Origin: Flavobacterium ovatum
Lineage (GTDB): Bacteria > Bacteroidota > Bacteroidia > Flavobacteriales > Flavobacteriaceae
Direction of reading: 5' to 3'
Length of the DNA: 64,000 nt
Assembly: GCF_040703125.1 (NCBI RefSeq)
Contig: NZ_CP160035.1
Location: forward strand, 1,240,001 to 1,304,000
The notes beneath the pieces were generated by a model, which saw only the letters and a program-made list of their open reading frames with translations, was not told the DNA's origin and did not search any database. This document shows, piece after piece, positions 18,161 to 28,079 of this stretch (position 1 is the stretch's first letter; each line of letters begins with the position of its first letter). The position numbers and the translations under genes are program-made.

Positions 18161-18420
18161 TCTTTTGTGCTATTGAAATGAATTATAGATTGAATAGAGC
18201 TATTGAAATCTTGAGTAAAAAGAAAATGGCCATCAATGAGGTATAGGTGATGACAGGTTTTAAAAGCAGAACCCATTTTGCAAAGCAGTTTTAAAATAAA
18301 TACAATCGTGTGTCAAGTGAAAATGCAAAGAAAACAAATCTATTAAGTAATAGCGGTATGAAACTCTCTTTTTACACAAATGCAAATAATAATATACAGG
18401 TATTTATCCCAATAAATTAA
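18160..18420 (+). pseudogene. Remnant of an AraC-type HTH regulator (C-terminal end)
   Basis: The frame reads NYRLNRAIEILSKKKMAINEV, stop, VMTGFKSRTHFAKQF, stop, NKYNRVSSENAKK and continues to a TAA at 18420. This is the second half of an AraC/HTH_18 domain (first helix, then MTGFKSRTHF recognition helix) with two in-frame stops: TAG at about 18244 and TAA, probably a former AAA Lys codon, at about 18292. In Bacteroidetes this domain usually ends hybrid two-component sensors that control PULs. Everything upstream is missing or unrecognisable. Confidence 0.75.
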
Positions 18421-18635
18421 AAATAAAACACGATGGGGTAAAATAAGACCATGCATTGGTAAGATTGCTTTGGTCATGAGCGTGATTTAATTGTATTTTT
18501 ATATTAAAAATAATTTGTAGCTCAATATATTATTCATAGAGACCTATTATTTACTCATAAAGACACCGAAGTATAGGTGATTATATACTTTTGGATTACA
18601 ATAAATTATTAAATATTAACTTAAATTAAATTATT

Positions 18636-19952
18636 ATGAAAACACAATTACTTAAAAAAATGATTATGGTCGTTGCATTTTTTGCCATGACAAGTGCATC
18701 AGCTCAATTATTTGACTTTGAGAGTAGCAAAGGGGGATGGGATAAAGAATTTCAGATGGCATCTGCGGATTTAGTTATTGAAGGAGGTAGAGGTACATTA
18801 GCGTGTGTTAGAACAACTAATAATTCGACAATAGCATTAGCTCCTGCGACTGCAACAATAAATGCTAAAACTATGAATTTTTTAAAATTGGTTATCAAAA
18901 ACACCAGTAAATCTAATTCAATAAGAGTCAAAGCACAAACTTCTGCTGCTACTGATAATACTGCAAATTTCAATATATCTGCTGAAGATACAGAGTTTCA
19001 AACCTATTATTTTGATTTAAGGACTACCACTGCTTGGACGGCTGCGCAAACAGCTAATTCCACAACTGAAGAAGTAAAATTACTTTTCAGAGGTAATTTT
19101 CCCACTGCCCCAGCCGTTGAGGGTATTATATATGTGGATTCTATAGAGTTTTTAGCTGCTATTCCTGCAACTCAATATTCAGAGTTTATTCAAAATCCAA
19201 ATTTTGAAGACCCTACAGGTATAACGCAGTACTCAGGAAATGGAGCAACACGTTCAATATCGTCTGTTGGAGCACAAGCTGGGTTGCAAAGTATGAAAGT
19301 TACATTTACAGCAGCTCAAACATCAAATTTTTGGAATTTTAGTAATTATAAAAAAACTTATGCTCCTGGATTTTTAACTGGCAAAACAGCTATTGTTAAA
19401 GTTTGGGTTAAAACGAACAGAACTACTGCTGCTCAGATTAATGTTAAGTTGAAAACTGTAGATGCGTCAGATGCTGTTACTGCGAATCAGCCGCAAGTTA
19501 CACAATTAACCACTAATTTCACTGGTGGTTGGGAAGAGTTAACCTTTTCTTTGCCTTTATTAGATGCTAATGTTGAAGGAATTACCTTCTTTCTTGGGGT
19601 TAACTGGAATGATCCAGCTGCTATTCCTGATAATTCAGCTTATAACGCAGTAGCTGGAAACAACTTTTATTTCGACACCATGTCTGCTACTTTTTCTACT
19701 ACTTTAGGTACCGCAAAAAACACTTTAGAAGGTGTTAGTGTTTATCCTAACCCAGCTGATGATGTTGTAAATGTAAATTCAGTAAACGGTGGTGATATTA
19801 CAGTATATAGTACAGTAGGAACAAAAGTTTTAACTGCTAAAGCAACTGCTAGCAATTATCAATTGAATGTTTCTGGATTAAGTTCAGGAGTGTATCTTTT
19901 AGAATTAGTTTCAGTAGGTAAAACATCAGTTACTAAATTGGTAATTAAATAA
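18636..19952 (+). CDS. Secreted carbohydrate-binding-like protein with T9SS type A sorting domain
   Basis: A 438-aa protein. A signal peptide (ending MTSASAQ, about residue 24) is followed by two jelly-roll-like modules. The first is about 25-170 (FDFESSKGGWD, with FNISAEDTEFQTYYFDL). The second is about 180-345 (NPNFEDPTGITQYSGN, KTAIVKVWVKTN, GWEELTFSL, FYFDTMSATF). Residues about 365-438 form a T9SS type A C-terminal domain (VSVYPNPADDVVNVNS, ITVYSTVGTKV, LSSGVYLLELV, TKLVIK), predicting export and surface attachment. It lies between susCD and the large propeller enzyme, so it probably binds the same polysaccharide. A terminator follows. Confidence 0.9.
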   Translation: MKTQLLKKMIMVVAFFAMTSASAQLFDFESSKGGWDKEFQMASADLVIEGGRGTLACVRTTNNSTIALAPATATINAKTMNFLKLVIKNTSKSNSIRVKAQTSAATDNTANFNISAEDTEFQTYYFDLRTTTAWTAAQTANSTTEEVKLLFRGNFPTAPAVEGIIYVDSIEFLAAIPATQYSEFIQNPNFEDPTGITQYSGNGATRSISSVGAQAGLQSMKVTFTAAQTSNFWNFSNYKKTYAPGFLTGKTAIVKVWVKTNRTTAAQINVKLKTVDASDAVTANQPQVTQLTTNFTGGWEELTFSLPLLDANVEGITFFLGVNWNDPAAIPDNSAYNAVAGNNFYFDTMSATFSTTLGTAKNTLEGVSVYPNPADDVVNVNSVNGGDITVYSTVGTKVLTAKATASNYQLNVSGLSSGVYLLELVSVGKTSVTKLVIK

Positions 19953-19976
19953 TTACAGTAAGAAATAATATTTCAA

Positions 19977-20012
19977 AAACCGTCAAACTTTGTAGTAAGT
20001 TTGGCGGTTTTT
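19977..20012 (+). terminator. Terminator of the T9SS-exported protein gene
   Basis: Stem AAACCGTCAAACTT / AAGTTTGGCGGTTT (one G-T pair) followed by seven or more T. Confidence 0.85.
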
Positions 20013-20699
20013 TTTATGCCCTATTCACAGGTATAGTTAAGTGTAAAGTCAAAAATGCTTCCTTGATGGGGAGCATTTTTTGTTTTACTACTCCTGTGGG
20101 ATAGTATTAAGTGCCTTCGTACAATTGGAAAACCTCCAATTCTAATACCAATTATATAGCAATGTCATTAAGTTAAGAGATTCTCTTTTTTAATTTGACG
20201 TAGATTCGGCAGATTTTTTCTTTTATTATCTGCTAAAATCTGCGAAATCTGCGTGCTATTTTGATGCACAATCTTTTACTAAACGACTTCTCTCGAACTC
20301 AATGACATTAAGTTAGGATTCGTCAGTTCGAGTTGGCTTACAATTTGCGATAGAAAATTGCAAGCCAGTATCGAGAACTCTAGCTTAAAGTGTGCTTCTC
20401 GATACAATTTTAAATAATAATGCTATCGCATTATCAATTAAAATCACTCGAATTGACAACAAAATAGGATTAATTAAACGCCTTCGCTCGAACTCGCAGT
20501 AGCACTTATATATACTAACTGGAATAATCTAGTTTTCTAGAAAAATCAAAAATTTACTAAGACAGACATTTCATTTACCCATTCACACAAGACTTCAATT
20601 ATAAAAGGCGTATTTTGGTACAACAACTAGAAAAGGCGTGTAAAAACAACTGCTAGGTAGCTTTAAACTATAACAACCCACTTTTAAATCAAACAACCA
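20013..20699. repeat. Dispersed-repeat region upstream of the propeller enzyme
   Basis: No gene. It contains an isolated copy of the tRNA-Ser-type hairpin (20053-20082), an AATCTGCGAAATCTGCGTG repeat (about 20232-20262, also seen inverted at about 34090-34170), and TCAGTTCGAG / CTCGAATTGAC inverted motifs (20320-20460) related to the CGCAGTCGAAAC repeats elsewhere. Confidence 0.6.
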
Positions 20700-23537
20700 A
20701 TGAAGAGTAGCAATTCAGTAGTAATGAAAATTTATTTATCTGTAGTAATACTAAGCAGTTCCCTATTTGGATATGCAAATACTAGTAAGGACGATGGCGT
20801 GATTAGTATTGATACTAAATACACCATTACCAAAGTACGTACTGCCATTGATAAAAAGGGTACTTATGTAGCTTGTACAAGTTATGAAGGTATCGTTTTG
20901 GCCGTAGGTTACGATGGTGCAATACGATGGGAGAATAAATTGTCTGGTTTTATGAACCATGATTTATGGACTGGCGATATCGATAATGATGGCGTTGACG
21001 AAATTTTTGCAGCAAATGCAGATGGTGCTGTTTATTGTTTGAATAGTAAAGGAAAATTACTGTGGAAGTTCCAACAAAATGAGGCGCCTATGTACTCGGT
21101 TTGTGTGGTTAATAAAGAAGGTAAGGCGTATGTAGTTTGTGGCGGTTATGATAACAGTTTTTATTATGTATCTCCAAAAGGAGTGTTGGTAAGCGAAATA
21201 GCGTCCAAAACGTACTCGGTAGAAAAAGCTTCTAGTAAAGCTGCCAAAGAATTGCCACCAAGCGGATTGCACATTGCTAATTTTTTGAGACCTGCTAAAT
21301 TAGCCAACGGCAAAGAAATAGTGGTAGTTCATGGAGTTCAAAACAGTATGAGTGGTAATGGTACGGTTTATTTTTTCAACCCATTAGACAAATTACCTTA
21401 TGAAACAATAGTCATAAAAAAGAATGGTCCTTATGGTGATTTAAAAATTGCCGATGCAGATTTAGACGGAAATAGCGAAGTGTTAATGGGACGCACCGGC
21501 GCGCAAGCTAAAGGGATGACTTACATAAAAATTGACATTGCAAATCCTAAGAAATTGACACAGGTTGATTTTAAAAATGTAAAAAATAAAGCGTCACTCA
21601 GTAGAGGGATGTATCGGGTTATTCAAACAGAAGTATTCAATAATAATGGGAAACGGGCTTATGTGTCGCTTTTTGGAAGTGACATCATAATTAACAATGT
21701 CGGTGAAAAAGATGCGGATGGAGAAGTGGTTCCAACCCGATTTTCTTTCAATGACATGTGTAAGGATCCAAATTCGAATAAACTTATTTTAGCCAGTGCT
21801 CAAAGTGGGGGTAGTGCCATTCATATTATTGATTTTGATAATAAAAAATGGAGAAAGGATTTTGAAAATCTAATGCCTCCAGGAAAAATACAAGACATTC
21901 TTGTAAATACAAAAATCATAAAAGACAATTTAAAGAAGTTTGAAAAACCTTCTTATCAAAAAGAATCGGCTACGGTTTATTTGATGTCCGAAAACAGAAA
22001 AAAAGACGGTGCTGCTATAGCAATAGACCGTATTGAGGCTAAATATAAAAATCCTGTTTTCTTAAACGGAGGTAGTTTTGATAAGGAAAATTGGGACCGT
22101 TCTGCTATGCCCAGCGAAGTGTACAAAAACAAACGCGATGGTAGAATGAAATACGTATTAACACAAGATCAAGTGCTGGAAATACTGGCTAAAAAACACA
22201 AAGAATCCAACGGAAAAGGAATTTCCTATTGGGGAGGTCATGGTAACGATCCCTATATGTACCAAGTAGAAACAACCAAAAAAGGATTGGATTTGGCAAA
22301 CGGAAACAAAACAGTAATCATCTATCCTGAGGTAGAAGACCATTCGGAGGCTTTTAATTTTGTGATGAACGATTTAATGTTGCCCTTGGCAGAGTATGCA
22401 AAAACCAAAAATGGTAGTTTGTACTTGCGTAACAAGCATTTGTTTTGGCAGTCGAGCGTGTATATGGACAAATGGAAACCATTGGTTTCTGGAAAGTACG
22501 CCAGTGTATTTGTACCTGCCATGGAAGAAACCACCGATAAATCTATGGAACTGAGTTTTACTGCTAGATTAGGACTTTGGGCAGCTGGTTCTGTAGATAG
22601 TTTTGGAGCACGTTGCGCTAGAGACAATACTAGTTTTGACCGTTTGCGTCAGCATTCGAACCAAACGTTACCCAATCATTTTCTACGAACAATGGTGTAT
22701 TCTATTTCTAGTGGGGCGCAGTTTATTGATAATTTTCCTGTAGATCAGGAATACATGAGCATGCTTTGGGACTTAGTGGCTCAAGGTGCTATATATGTGC
22801 CACAACGTGCTGATATTTTGAGCTTTTCACCGGTGCATTTAAGCATTGCTAATCCCGATGAAGACTATCTAAACGATGCCAGTAACGTAAAATGGTTGAC
22901 GTTTTTTGATAAAGATAAAAAAGACAGTGAACCTTTTGCTTTCAGTAGATTAAACGGTACATGGCCAGGAGCGCCGTTAACCGAATGGGATTTTTCTAGA
23001 TACGCTGCCGGTGCAACCGAAAGAAGACTGAATTTTATTCCGAAATATAGTAACGGGATGGTTTTGATTACGCCACCACAATTTGGTGTTTTTGCAGATA
23101 AAACCGCTTTTAGAAAACCATTGGTTGATAATATTCATCCTTGGTACAAAAACATCATGAAAGAATATTATTCGGATGGTAAAAACTATTTTTCTGCTGA
23201 CGGAAAAACGACTTATGCGCCAAATGAATATTACAAAGTGATTGAAGACGATATTAAAAAAAGTGCTGCCTTGATTCCGATTACGGTTTCTGGAAATGTA
23301 GGTTGGGTTGTAGCACAAGTTGGTCCAAAGCAATTGCGTTTAACATTGGTTGAAAACGGATATATCAATCCAAATAATGCCAAAGCAATTGTGAAAATAA
23401 ATAACATCAAAGTGAAGAAAATAAAAGATATTTTGAATAACGAAGAGTTTAAAGGAACTGCAAATTCTACGGTTGAAATTGATATTCCATTGGGAGGATT
23501 TCGTTTTATCGATATTGAGTTAGAAGATAAATTGTAG
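20700..23537 (+). CDS. Large secreted propeller enzyme, candidate lambda-carrageenase-like (GH150)
   Basis: A 945-aa secreted protein. A signal peptide occupies about 1-27 (alternative ATG at codon 9). Residues about 35-400 form a PQQ/FG-GAP-type beta-propeller (LWTGDIDNDGVDEIFAANADG, KIADADLDGNSEVLMG). A linker (KKFEKPSYQKES) leads to a C-terminal half with several acidic motifs that could be catalytic: SYWGGHGNDPYM, VIIYPEVEDHSEA, VFVPAMEETTD. Length and architecture (N-terminal propeller plus unique C-terminal domain) resemble published lambda-carrageenases of about 942 aa, but I could not align them. No lipoprotein Cys or T9SS domain is seen. It is likely part of the PUL with 9276-19952. 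The CDS is certain; the enzyme class is inference. Confidence 0.7.
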   Translation: MKSSNSVVMKIYLSVVILSSSLFGYANTSKDDGVISIDTKYTITKVRTAIDKKGTYVACTSYEGIVLAVGYDGAIRWENKLSGFMNHDLWTGDIDNDGVDEIFAANADGAVYCLNSKGKLLWKFQQNEAPMYSVCVVNKEGKAYVVCGGYDNSFYYVSPKGVLVSEIASKTYSVEKASSKAAKELPPSGLHIANFLRPAKLANGKEIVVVHGVQNSMSGNGTVYFFNPLDKLPYETIVIKKNGPYGDLKIADADLDGNSEVLMGRTGAQAKGMTYIKIDIANPKKLTQVDFKNVKNKASLSRGMYRVIQTEVFNNNGKRAYVSLFGSDIIINNVGEKDADGEVVPTRFSFNDMCKDPNSNKLILASAQSGGSAIHIIDFDNKKWRKDFENLMPPGKIQDILVNTKIIKDNLKKFEKPSYQKESATVYLMSENRKKDGAAIAIDRIEAKYKNPVFLNGGSFDKENWDRSAMPSEVYKNKRDGRMKYVLTQDQVLEILAKKHKESNGKGISYWGGHGNDPYMYQVETTKKGLDLANGNKTVIIYPEVEDHSEAFNFVMNDLMLPLAEYAKTKNGSLYLRNKHLFWQSSVYMDKWKPLVSGKYASVFVPAMEETTDKSMELSFTARLGLWAAGSVDSFGARCARDNTSFDRLRQHSNQTLPNHFLRTMVYSISSGAQFIDNFPVDQEYMSMLWDLVAQGAIYVPQRADILSFSPVHLSIANPDEDYLNDASNVKWLTFFDKDKKDSEPFAFSRLNGTWPGAPLTEWDFSRYAAGATERRLNFIPKYSNGMVLITPPQFGVFADKTAFRKPLVDNIHPWYKNIMKEYYSDGKNYFSADGKTTYAPNEYYKVIEDDIKKSAALIPITVSGNVGWVVAQVGPKQLRLTLVENGYINPNNAKAIVKINNIKVKKIKDILNNEEFKGTANSTVEIDIPLGGFRFIDIELEDKL

Positions 23538-23954
23538 TTTATTGCGGTTTGTGTTTTAGATTTACTGAGATTGTATTATGTAGGATTGTCAGGTTGAGCG
23601 CAGTCGAAACCATGTTCAGATTAATAATGGATCTCGACTACGATCAAGCTTATAAAGTATAATGTCTGAAATAATTAGTATCAAAAACCTTGAAGTCATT
23701 GGATTTCGAGGTTTTTTGTTTTTAATAGGTTTCCTGTCTTCAGCCCTGTTTAGCCCCGAGCGAAAGCGAACAGACGAAGTAATCATCAAGAATCTAAAAA
23801 ATTGGTATAATTAATTTTTTAGATTCTCAGTAATTTGTAGCCAAAAATAATTGGTGCGTTTGCCCTGCCTGTTTGATTGTGATTCATTAGATAAGATGCG
23901 TATAAATATTTATATTTGTTTATCTTTTTAATTATTCTAAAACCAAAGGCTACA
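23538..23954. repeat. Intergenic region with dispersed repeat and terminator
   Basis: A GTCAGGTTGAGCGCAGTCGAAACC / ATCTCGACTACG repeat at about 23587-23645 shares its core with the MITE-like elements. A hairpin AAAAACCTTGAA / TTTCGAGGTTTTTT (23692-23717) is a likely terminator. An AGCCCCGAGCGAAAGCG stretch at 23752 recalls the structured intergenic element but lacks the rest. TATATTTG at 23911-23918 is a plausible -7 box for the next gene. Confidence 0.55.
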
Positions 23955-24656
23955 ATGCGACAACTGCTTAATTCTATTTATTTGTTATCGTTTTTTAATT
24001 TGTGCGCACAAGAGGAAATCAAAGAGGCACAATCACCAATGATAGTGATTGATTCTTTGTATCGTGAGGATCAATTTTATTTTGGTTTTACGTTTAATAA
24101 TTTAAATAACAAACCGTCTGGTTTATCCCAAAATAAGTTCTCGACTGGTTTCTCGGTAGGTTTTTTAAGAGATATGCCAGTGAATAAAAAAAGAACTCTG
24201 GCACTTGCTTCGGGAGTTGGGTTCACATATAACAATTTTATTCAAAATTTAGATATCGAACAAACTGGTGAAACTATTACTTATGCACTCTTTGCTTCAT
24301 CAGAGGATTATAGTAAAAATAGATTTTCGCAACTTTTTGTAGATGTACCAATAGAATTTCGTTGGCGAACATCAACTTATGAATCCTATAAGTTTTGGCG
24401 TATTTATAGTGGTGTAAAATTTAGTTATTTAATTTATGACCGTTATGTTTCTACTGATGCAAAAGGGACTACGGTGATCACAAATAACAAGGATTTTGAT
24501 AAGTTACAGTATGGAATTTATCTAGCTACAGGTTACAATACTTTTAATATCTATGCCTATTACGGCCTGAATGCCCTTTTTAAATCGGCAAAAGTTAATG
24601 GTGAGCAAATTGACATGAAAGCCTTTAATGTGGGGGTTATTTTCTATATCTTATAA
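23955..24656 (+). CDS. PorT-like outer-membrane beta-barrel protein
   Basis: A 233-aa protein with a signal peptide ending in LCAQ and alternating hydrophobic strands throughout (QFYFGFTFNN, KFSTGFSVGFLRDM, LALASGVGFTYNNF, FVDVPIEFRWRT, YGIYLATGYNTFNIYAYYGL), ending FNVGVIFYIL. This is the layout of OMP_b-brl_2/PorT-family barrels. PorT is a T9SS component in Bacteroidetes, and the window has many T9SS substrates, but the family also has many generic porin-like members. I chose the ATG at 23955; a longer start at 23916 would spoil the signal peptide. It overlaps the convergent next gene by 6 bp. Confidence 0.8.
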   Translation: MRQLLNSIYLLSFFNLCAQEEIKEAQSPMIVIDSLYREDQFYFGFTFNNLNNKPSGLSQNKFSTGFSVGFLRDMPVNKKRTLALASGVGFTYNNFIQNLDIEQTGETITYALFASSEDYSKNRFSQLFVDVPIEFRWRTSTYESYKFWRIYSGVKFSYLIYDRYVSTDAKGTTVITNNKDFDKLQYGIYLATGYNTFNIYAYYGLNALFKSAKVNGEQIDMKAFNVGVIFYIL

Positions 24657-25256
24657 CCAGACATAGAGTAACAACATTTGCGGAATACTACCTAGTAAAA
24701 AGCCAATGGTGAGTTCTTTTCGAGTGTGTGCTTTCATTTTAAGTCGTGAGGCTGCTACAGCTGCATTCATAATGATCAAAAAGGGAACCCAAATAGTACC
24801 ATAGGTTTCGAAATGCATATTCAAACCAAATACAAAAAGGGTCAAAGCACTAATTCCCATCATGTGAAGACTCGCTTTTATTTTTGCAAATAATAGGACT
24901 AAAGCGATAAGCGTACTGAGTAATCCTCCCAAAAAGAAAAAATGAAACTCGGGATAGAGTTCAATCGTAATTCCTTTTTTGACCAATAAGATAATCAAAA
25001 AACATTGAATAACTAAAGGCATTTTACGCTCCCCTAATTTGGGAATCATAGCAGAACTAATCTTACCAATAGATCGTAATAAGAAAAAAACAATAAGCGG
25101 TAGAATGATAGTAACTACAATTACTTGGAGAAAAATAATTGCTTTCTCTTTGGTGACAGTGTACGAATGATTCGCAAATACATAAAAAAATGTCGCGTAT
25201 AAGGGAATGAATAAGGGGTGAAAAACATAAGAAAAGGAGACGAGAAACTTTTTCAA
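24651..25256 (-). CDS. Integral membrane protein of unknown function
   Basis: A 201-aa protein with about six hydrophobic helices, starting with FLVSFSYVFHPLFIPLYATFFYV. A conserved-looking block GERKMPLVIQ lies after helix 2, and LKMKAHTRKELTIGFLLGSIPQ near the C-terminus resembles the end of PAP2-type membrane phosphatases. However, the full PAP2 catalytic motifs are not present, so I do not assign that activity. It converges with the PorT-like gene and is divergent from murF-alr. Confidence 0.8.
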   Translation of the reverse strand: MKKFLVSFSYVFHPLFIPLYATFFYVFANHSYTVTKEKAIIFLQVIVVTIILPLIVFFLLRSIGKISSAMIPKLGERKMPLVIQCFLIILLVKKGITIELYPEFHFFFLGGLLSTLIALVLLFAKIKASLHMMGISALTLFVFGLNMHFETYGTIWVPFLIIMNAAVAASRLKMKAHTRKELTIGFLLGSIPQMLLLYVWL

Positions 25257-25550
25257 AGTGGTGGTTTTAGTTAGTGTAACAAATATAATAAAATTGTTGC
25301 TGATAATAGGTCGGTTAACAGTGCTTTCACTGTTGACAATTTATACTATTTGAACAGTTAACTATTAAAGAAATCAAGGTTTATTAAGTCTTAAATATTC
25401 TTAATTTCTTAATGGTGTTAAAAAACAGTTTCGACGGGAGTAGTTAAAATGTTCAGTTACTATGGAATAGGAGGTTTTTTAAAATAATAGACTTGCATTA
25501 TAAGGAAATGATTCAGAAGTACTATTTTTGAGAAAGATTATAAAAAGACC

Positions 25551-27995
25551 ATGAGCATTCTATTAAAAAATATTATTTCAGTTTTTTCGGCTACCTGTTA
25601 TGGAGATATCTCCTCGGTGATTATAGATCATATTTCTATTGATAGTCGATCTTCACATAATGGTTCGAACACGTTGTTTTTTGCTTTGATTGGTCCTAAT
25701 AATAATGCCCATCTTTATATAGAAGAATTAATCAGTGAAGGCGTAAACAACTTTGTAGTGAGTTATATTCCGGAGGGATTAGACGACAAAGCCAATTTCA
25801 TAGTTGTTGAAAATACATTGGTGGCTTTTCAAATTTTCGCCATCTATTACCGAGGATTATTTGATTTTCCAGTAATTGGAATTACAGGCAGTAACGGTAA
25901 AACGATAGTCAAAGAATGGCTTAATTTTCTGTTGAGTCCCGATTTTAATATTATCCGTTCTCCAAAAAGTTTTAATTCGCAAGTAGGCGTTCCTTTGTCC
26001 GTCATTGCAATCAATGAAAAACACAATTTAGGGATTTTTGAAGCAGGGATTTCGACCATTTCTGAGATGGAAAAGTTAGAGCCTATTGTGAAACCTACAA
26101 TTGGGGTTTTGACCAATATAGGAACCTCGCACGATGAGGGTTTTGAAAACACTACTCAAAAGATTGCCGAAAAATTATTGCTTTTTAAAAGTTCTGATGT
26201 TTTAATTTATAAAAAAGACGAAAGAGTAGATGCTTTGATTTCGTCAAAGAGGACAACATTTAGTTGGAGTTTTGACAATGAAAATGTAGATGTTTTTGTG
26301 ACCGAAACTAAAATTTCAAATAAAAAAACAACCATTTTCTATCAGTTTAAGGGTGGTCTATATGAAATAGATATTCCATTTGAAGACATGGCTTCAATTG
26401 AAAATGCAATTTCGTGTTTATTAGTTTTACTATACATGAAGTATGATAATGTGACGATTCATTCCAGAATGGAGTTGTTGTATCCTGTTGAAATGCGATT
26501 GGAAGTCAAGAACGGTATCAATAATTGTAATTTGATTGATGATAGTTACAGTTCTGATTTTCAGTCGTTGAAGATCGCTTTAGATTTCTTAGAAAGTCAG
26601 AATAAATTCCAAAAGAAAACACTCATCCTATCGGATATTTTTCAAAGCGGACTTACGGATGAAGAGCTGTATGGCCGAGTAGCAAAATTGGTTGTTGCTA
26701 ATAATATCCAGCGCGTAATAGGGATCGGACAAACGATTTCGGAATTTAAAAATCGATTTGTAAATTGTGTCACCTATGCACACACATCTGATTTTTTAGC
26801 TGATTTTGAAAATTTGGATTTCTCCAATGAAACAATTTTGGTCAAAGGCGCTCGTTCTTTTGAATTTGAAGAAATTGTGGCCGTTTTGGAACAAAAAAAG
26901 CACGAAACGGTTCTGGAAATCAACCTGAATGCCTTGAGTTATAATTTGAATTTTTATAAAGCCAAATTAAAACCCAATATCAAAATAATGGTCATGGTCA
27001 AAGCCTTTGGTTATGGCAATGGAGGACTAGAAATTGCCAGTTTACTGGAACATCATCAAGTGGATTATTTAGGTGTGGCTTTCGCCGATGAAGGAATATC
27101 GTTGAAAAATGACGGAATCCGTCTGCCGATTATGGTACTGAATCCTGAGAGCACTAGTTTTTCTTCCATTATTCAGCACCAATTAGAACCGGAGATTTAT
27201 AATCTAAGAGGCTTAAATAATTTCTTGAAAATTGCGGAACATAAGAAACTAAAACATTTCCCAATTCATATCAAACTCGATACAGGAATGCATCGATTAG
27301 GTTTTGAACGAAACGATATTCTAGAATTAATTCAAACTTTAAAAGAGAATGATGCGGTACAAGTCAAAAGTATTTTGTCGCACATGGCTACAAGTGATGA
27401 TAAAGTACACTATGAATTTGCCAAAGGACAAATTCAGCTTTTTGAAGAACTGTCTTCTCAAATGATGACCGAACTGCAAATCAATCCTATCAGACATATT
27501 TTGAATACATCAGGGATTAGTAATTTTCCGGAAGCGCAATTCAATATGGTACGATTGGGAATTGGGATTTACGGAGTTTCAAACGATCCCGAAGAGCAGA
27601 AATTTCTTGAAAATGTAGGAACATTAAAATCAGTGATTTCACAAATCCGTACTATTCCAGCAGGAGATAGCGTAGGCTACGGCAGACGCTTCATGGCCCA
27701 AAAAGAAACCAAAGTTGCCACCATTCCTATTGGTTATGCTGATGGAATTTCCCGTGCATGGGGCAATGGAATTGGTTATGTTACTATAAAAAATAGGAAA
27801 GCTAAAATCCTTGGTAGCGTTTGCATGGATATGTTAATGGTCGAGGTGACCGACGTGGATTGTATAGAAGGGGATGATGTAATTATTTTTGGTGAAAGCC
27901 CTACCGTTATCGAAATGGCGCACGCCTTGAATACCATTCCATATGAAATTTTGACAAGTATCTCACAACGGGTTAAACGTGTCTTTTATCGGTAA
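25551..27995 (+). CDS. murF-alr: Bifunctional MurF ligase / alanine racemase
   Basis: An 814-aa fusion for peptidoglycan synthesis. Residues about 1-440 are MurF (UDP-MurNAc-tripeptide:D-Ala-D-Ala ligase), with ATP loop GITGSNGKTIVKEW and FEAGIST, GVLTNIGTSHDEGF. Residues about 450-814 are a PLP-dependent alanine racemase: VMVKAFGYGNG carries the PLP lysine, HIKLDTGMHRLGFE the conserved loop, and SVGYGRRF the catalytic Tyr region. The fusion couples D-Ala production to its use and is typical of Bacteroidetes. A TATTTTTG -7 box (25523-25530) lies 20 bases upstream. Confidence 0.95.
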   Translation: MSILLKNIISVFSATCYGDISSVIIDHISIDSRSSHNGSNTLFFALIGPNNNAHLYIEELISEGVNNFVVSYIPEGLDDKANFIVVENTLVAFQIFAIYYRGLFDFPVIGITGSNGKTIVKEWLNFLLSPDFNIIRSPKSFNSQVGVPLSVIAINEKHNLGIFEAGISTISEMEKLEPIVKPTIGVLTNIGTSHDEGFENTTQKIAEKLLLFKSSDVLIYKKDERVDALISSKRTTFSWSFDNENVDVFVTETKISNKKTTIFYQFKGGLYEIDIPFEDMASIENAISCLLVLLYMKYDNVTIHSRMELLYPVEMRLEVKNGINNCNLIDDSYSSDFQSLKIALDFLESQNKFQKKTLILSDIFQSGLTDEELYGRVAKLVVANNIQRVIGIGQTISEFKNRFVNCVTYAHTSDFLADFENLDFSNETILVKGARSFEFEEIVAVLEQKKHETVLEINLNALSYNLNFYKAKLKPNIKIMVMVKAFGYGNGGLEIASLLEHHQVDYLGVAFADEGISLKNDGIRLPIMVLNPESTSFSSIIQHQLEPEIYNLRGLNNFLKIAEHKKLKHFPIHIKLDTGMHRLGFERNDILELIQTLKENDAVQVKSILSHMATSDDKVHYEFAKGQIQLFEELSSQMMTELQINPIRHILNTSGISNFPEAQFNMVRLGIGIYGVSNDPEEQKFLENVGTLKSVISQIRTIPAGDSVGYGRRFMAQKETKVATIPIGYADGISRAWGNGIGYVTIKNRKAKILGSVCMDMLMVEVTDVDCIEGDDVIIFGESPTVIEMAHALNTIPYEILTSISQRVKRVFYR

Positions 27996-28079
27996 TTATA
28001 GCTTTTAGTCTTGAAATGTTAAATTGTATTAACATTATTCGTATTTTAGTTTTTATGTTTAACTAAATAAATAATAGAT

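Noticed and set aside
24651..25256. PAP2-type phosphatase
   Set aside because: Overall size and helix pattern are similar, but the catalytic phosphatase motifs are not visible.
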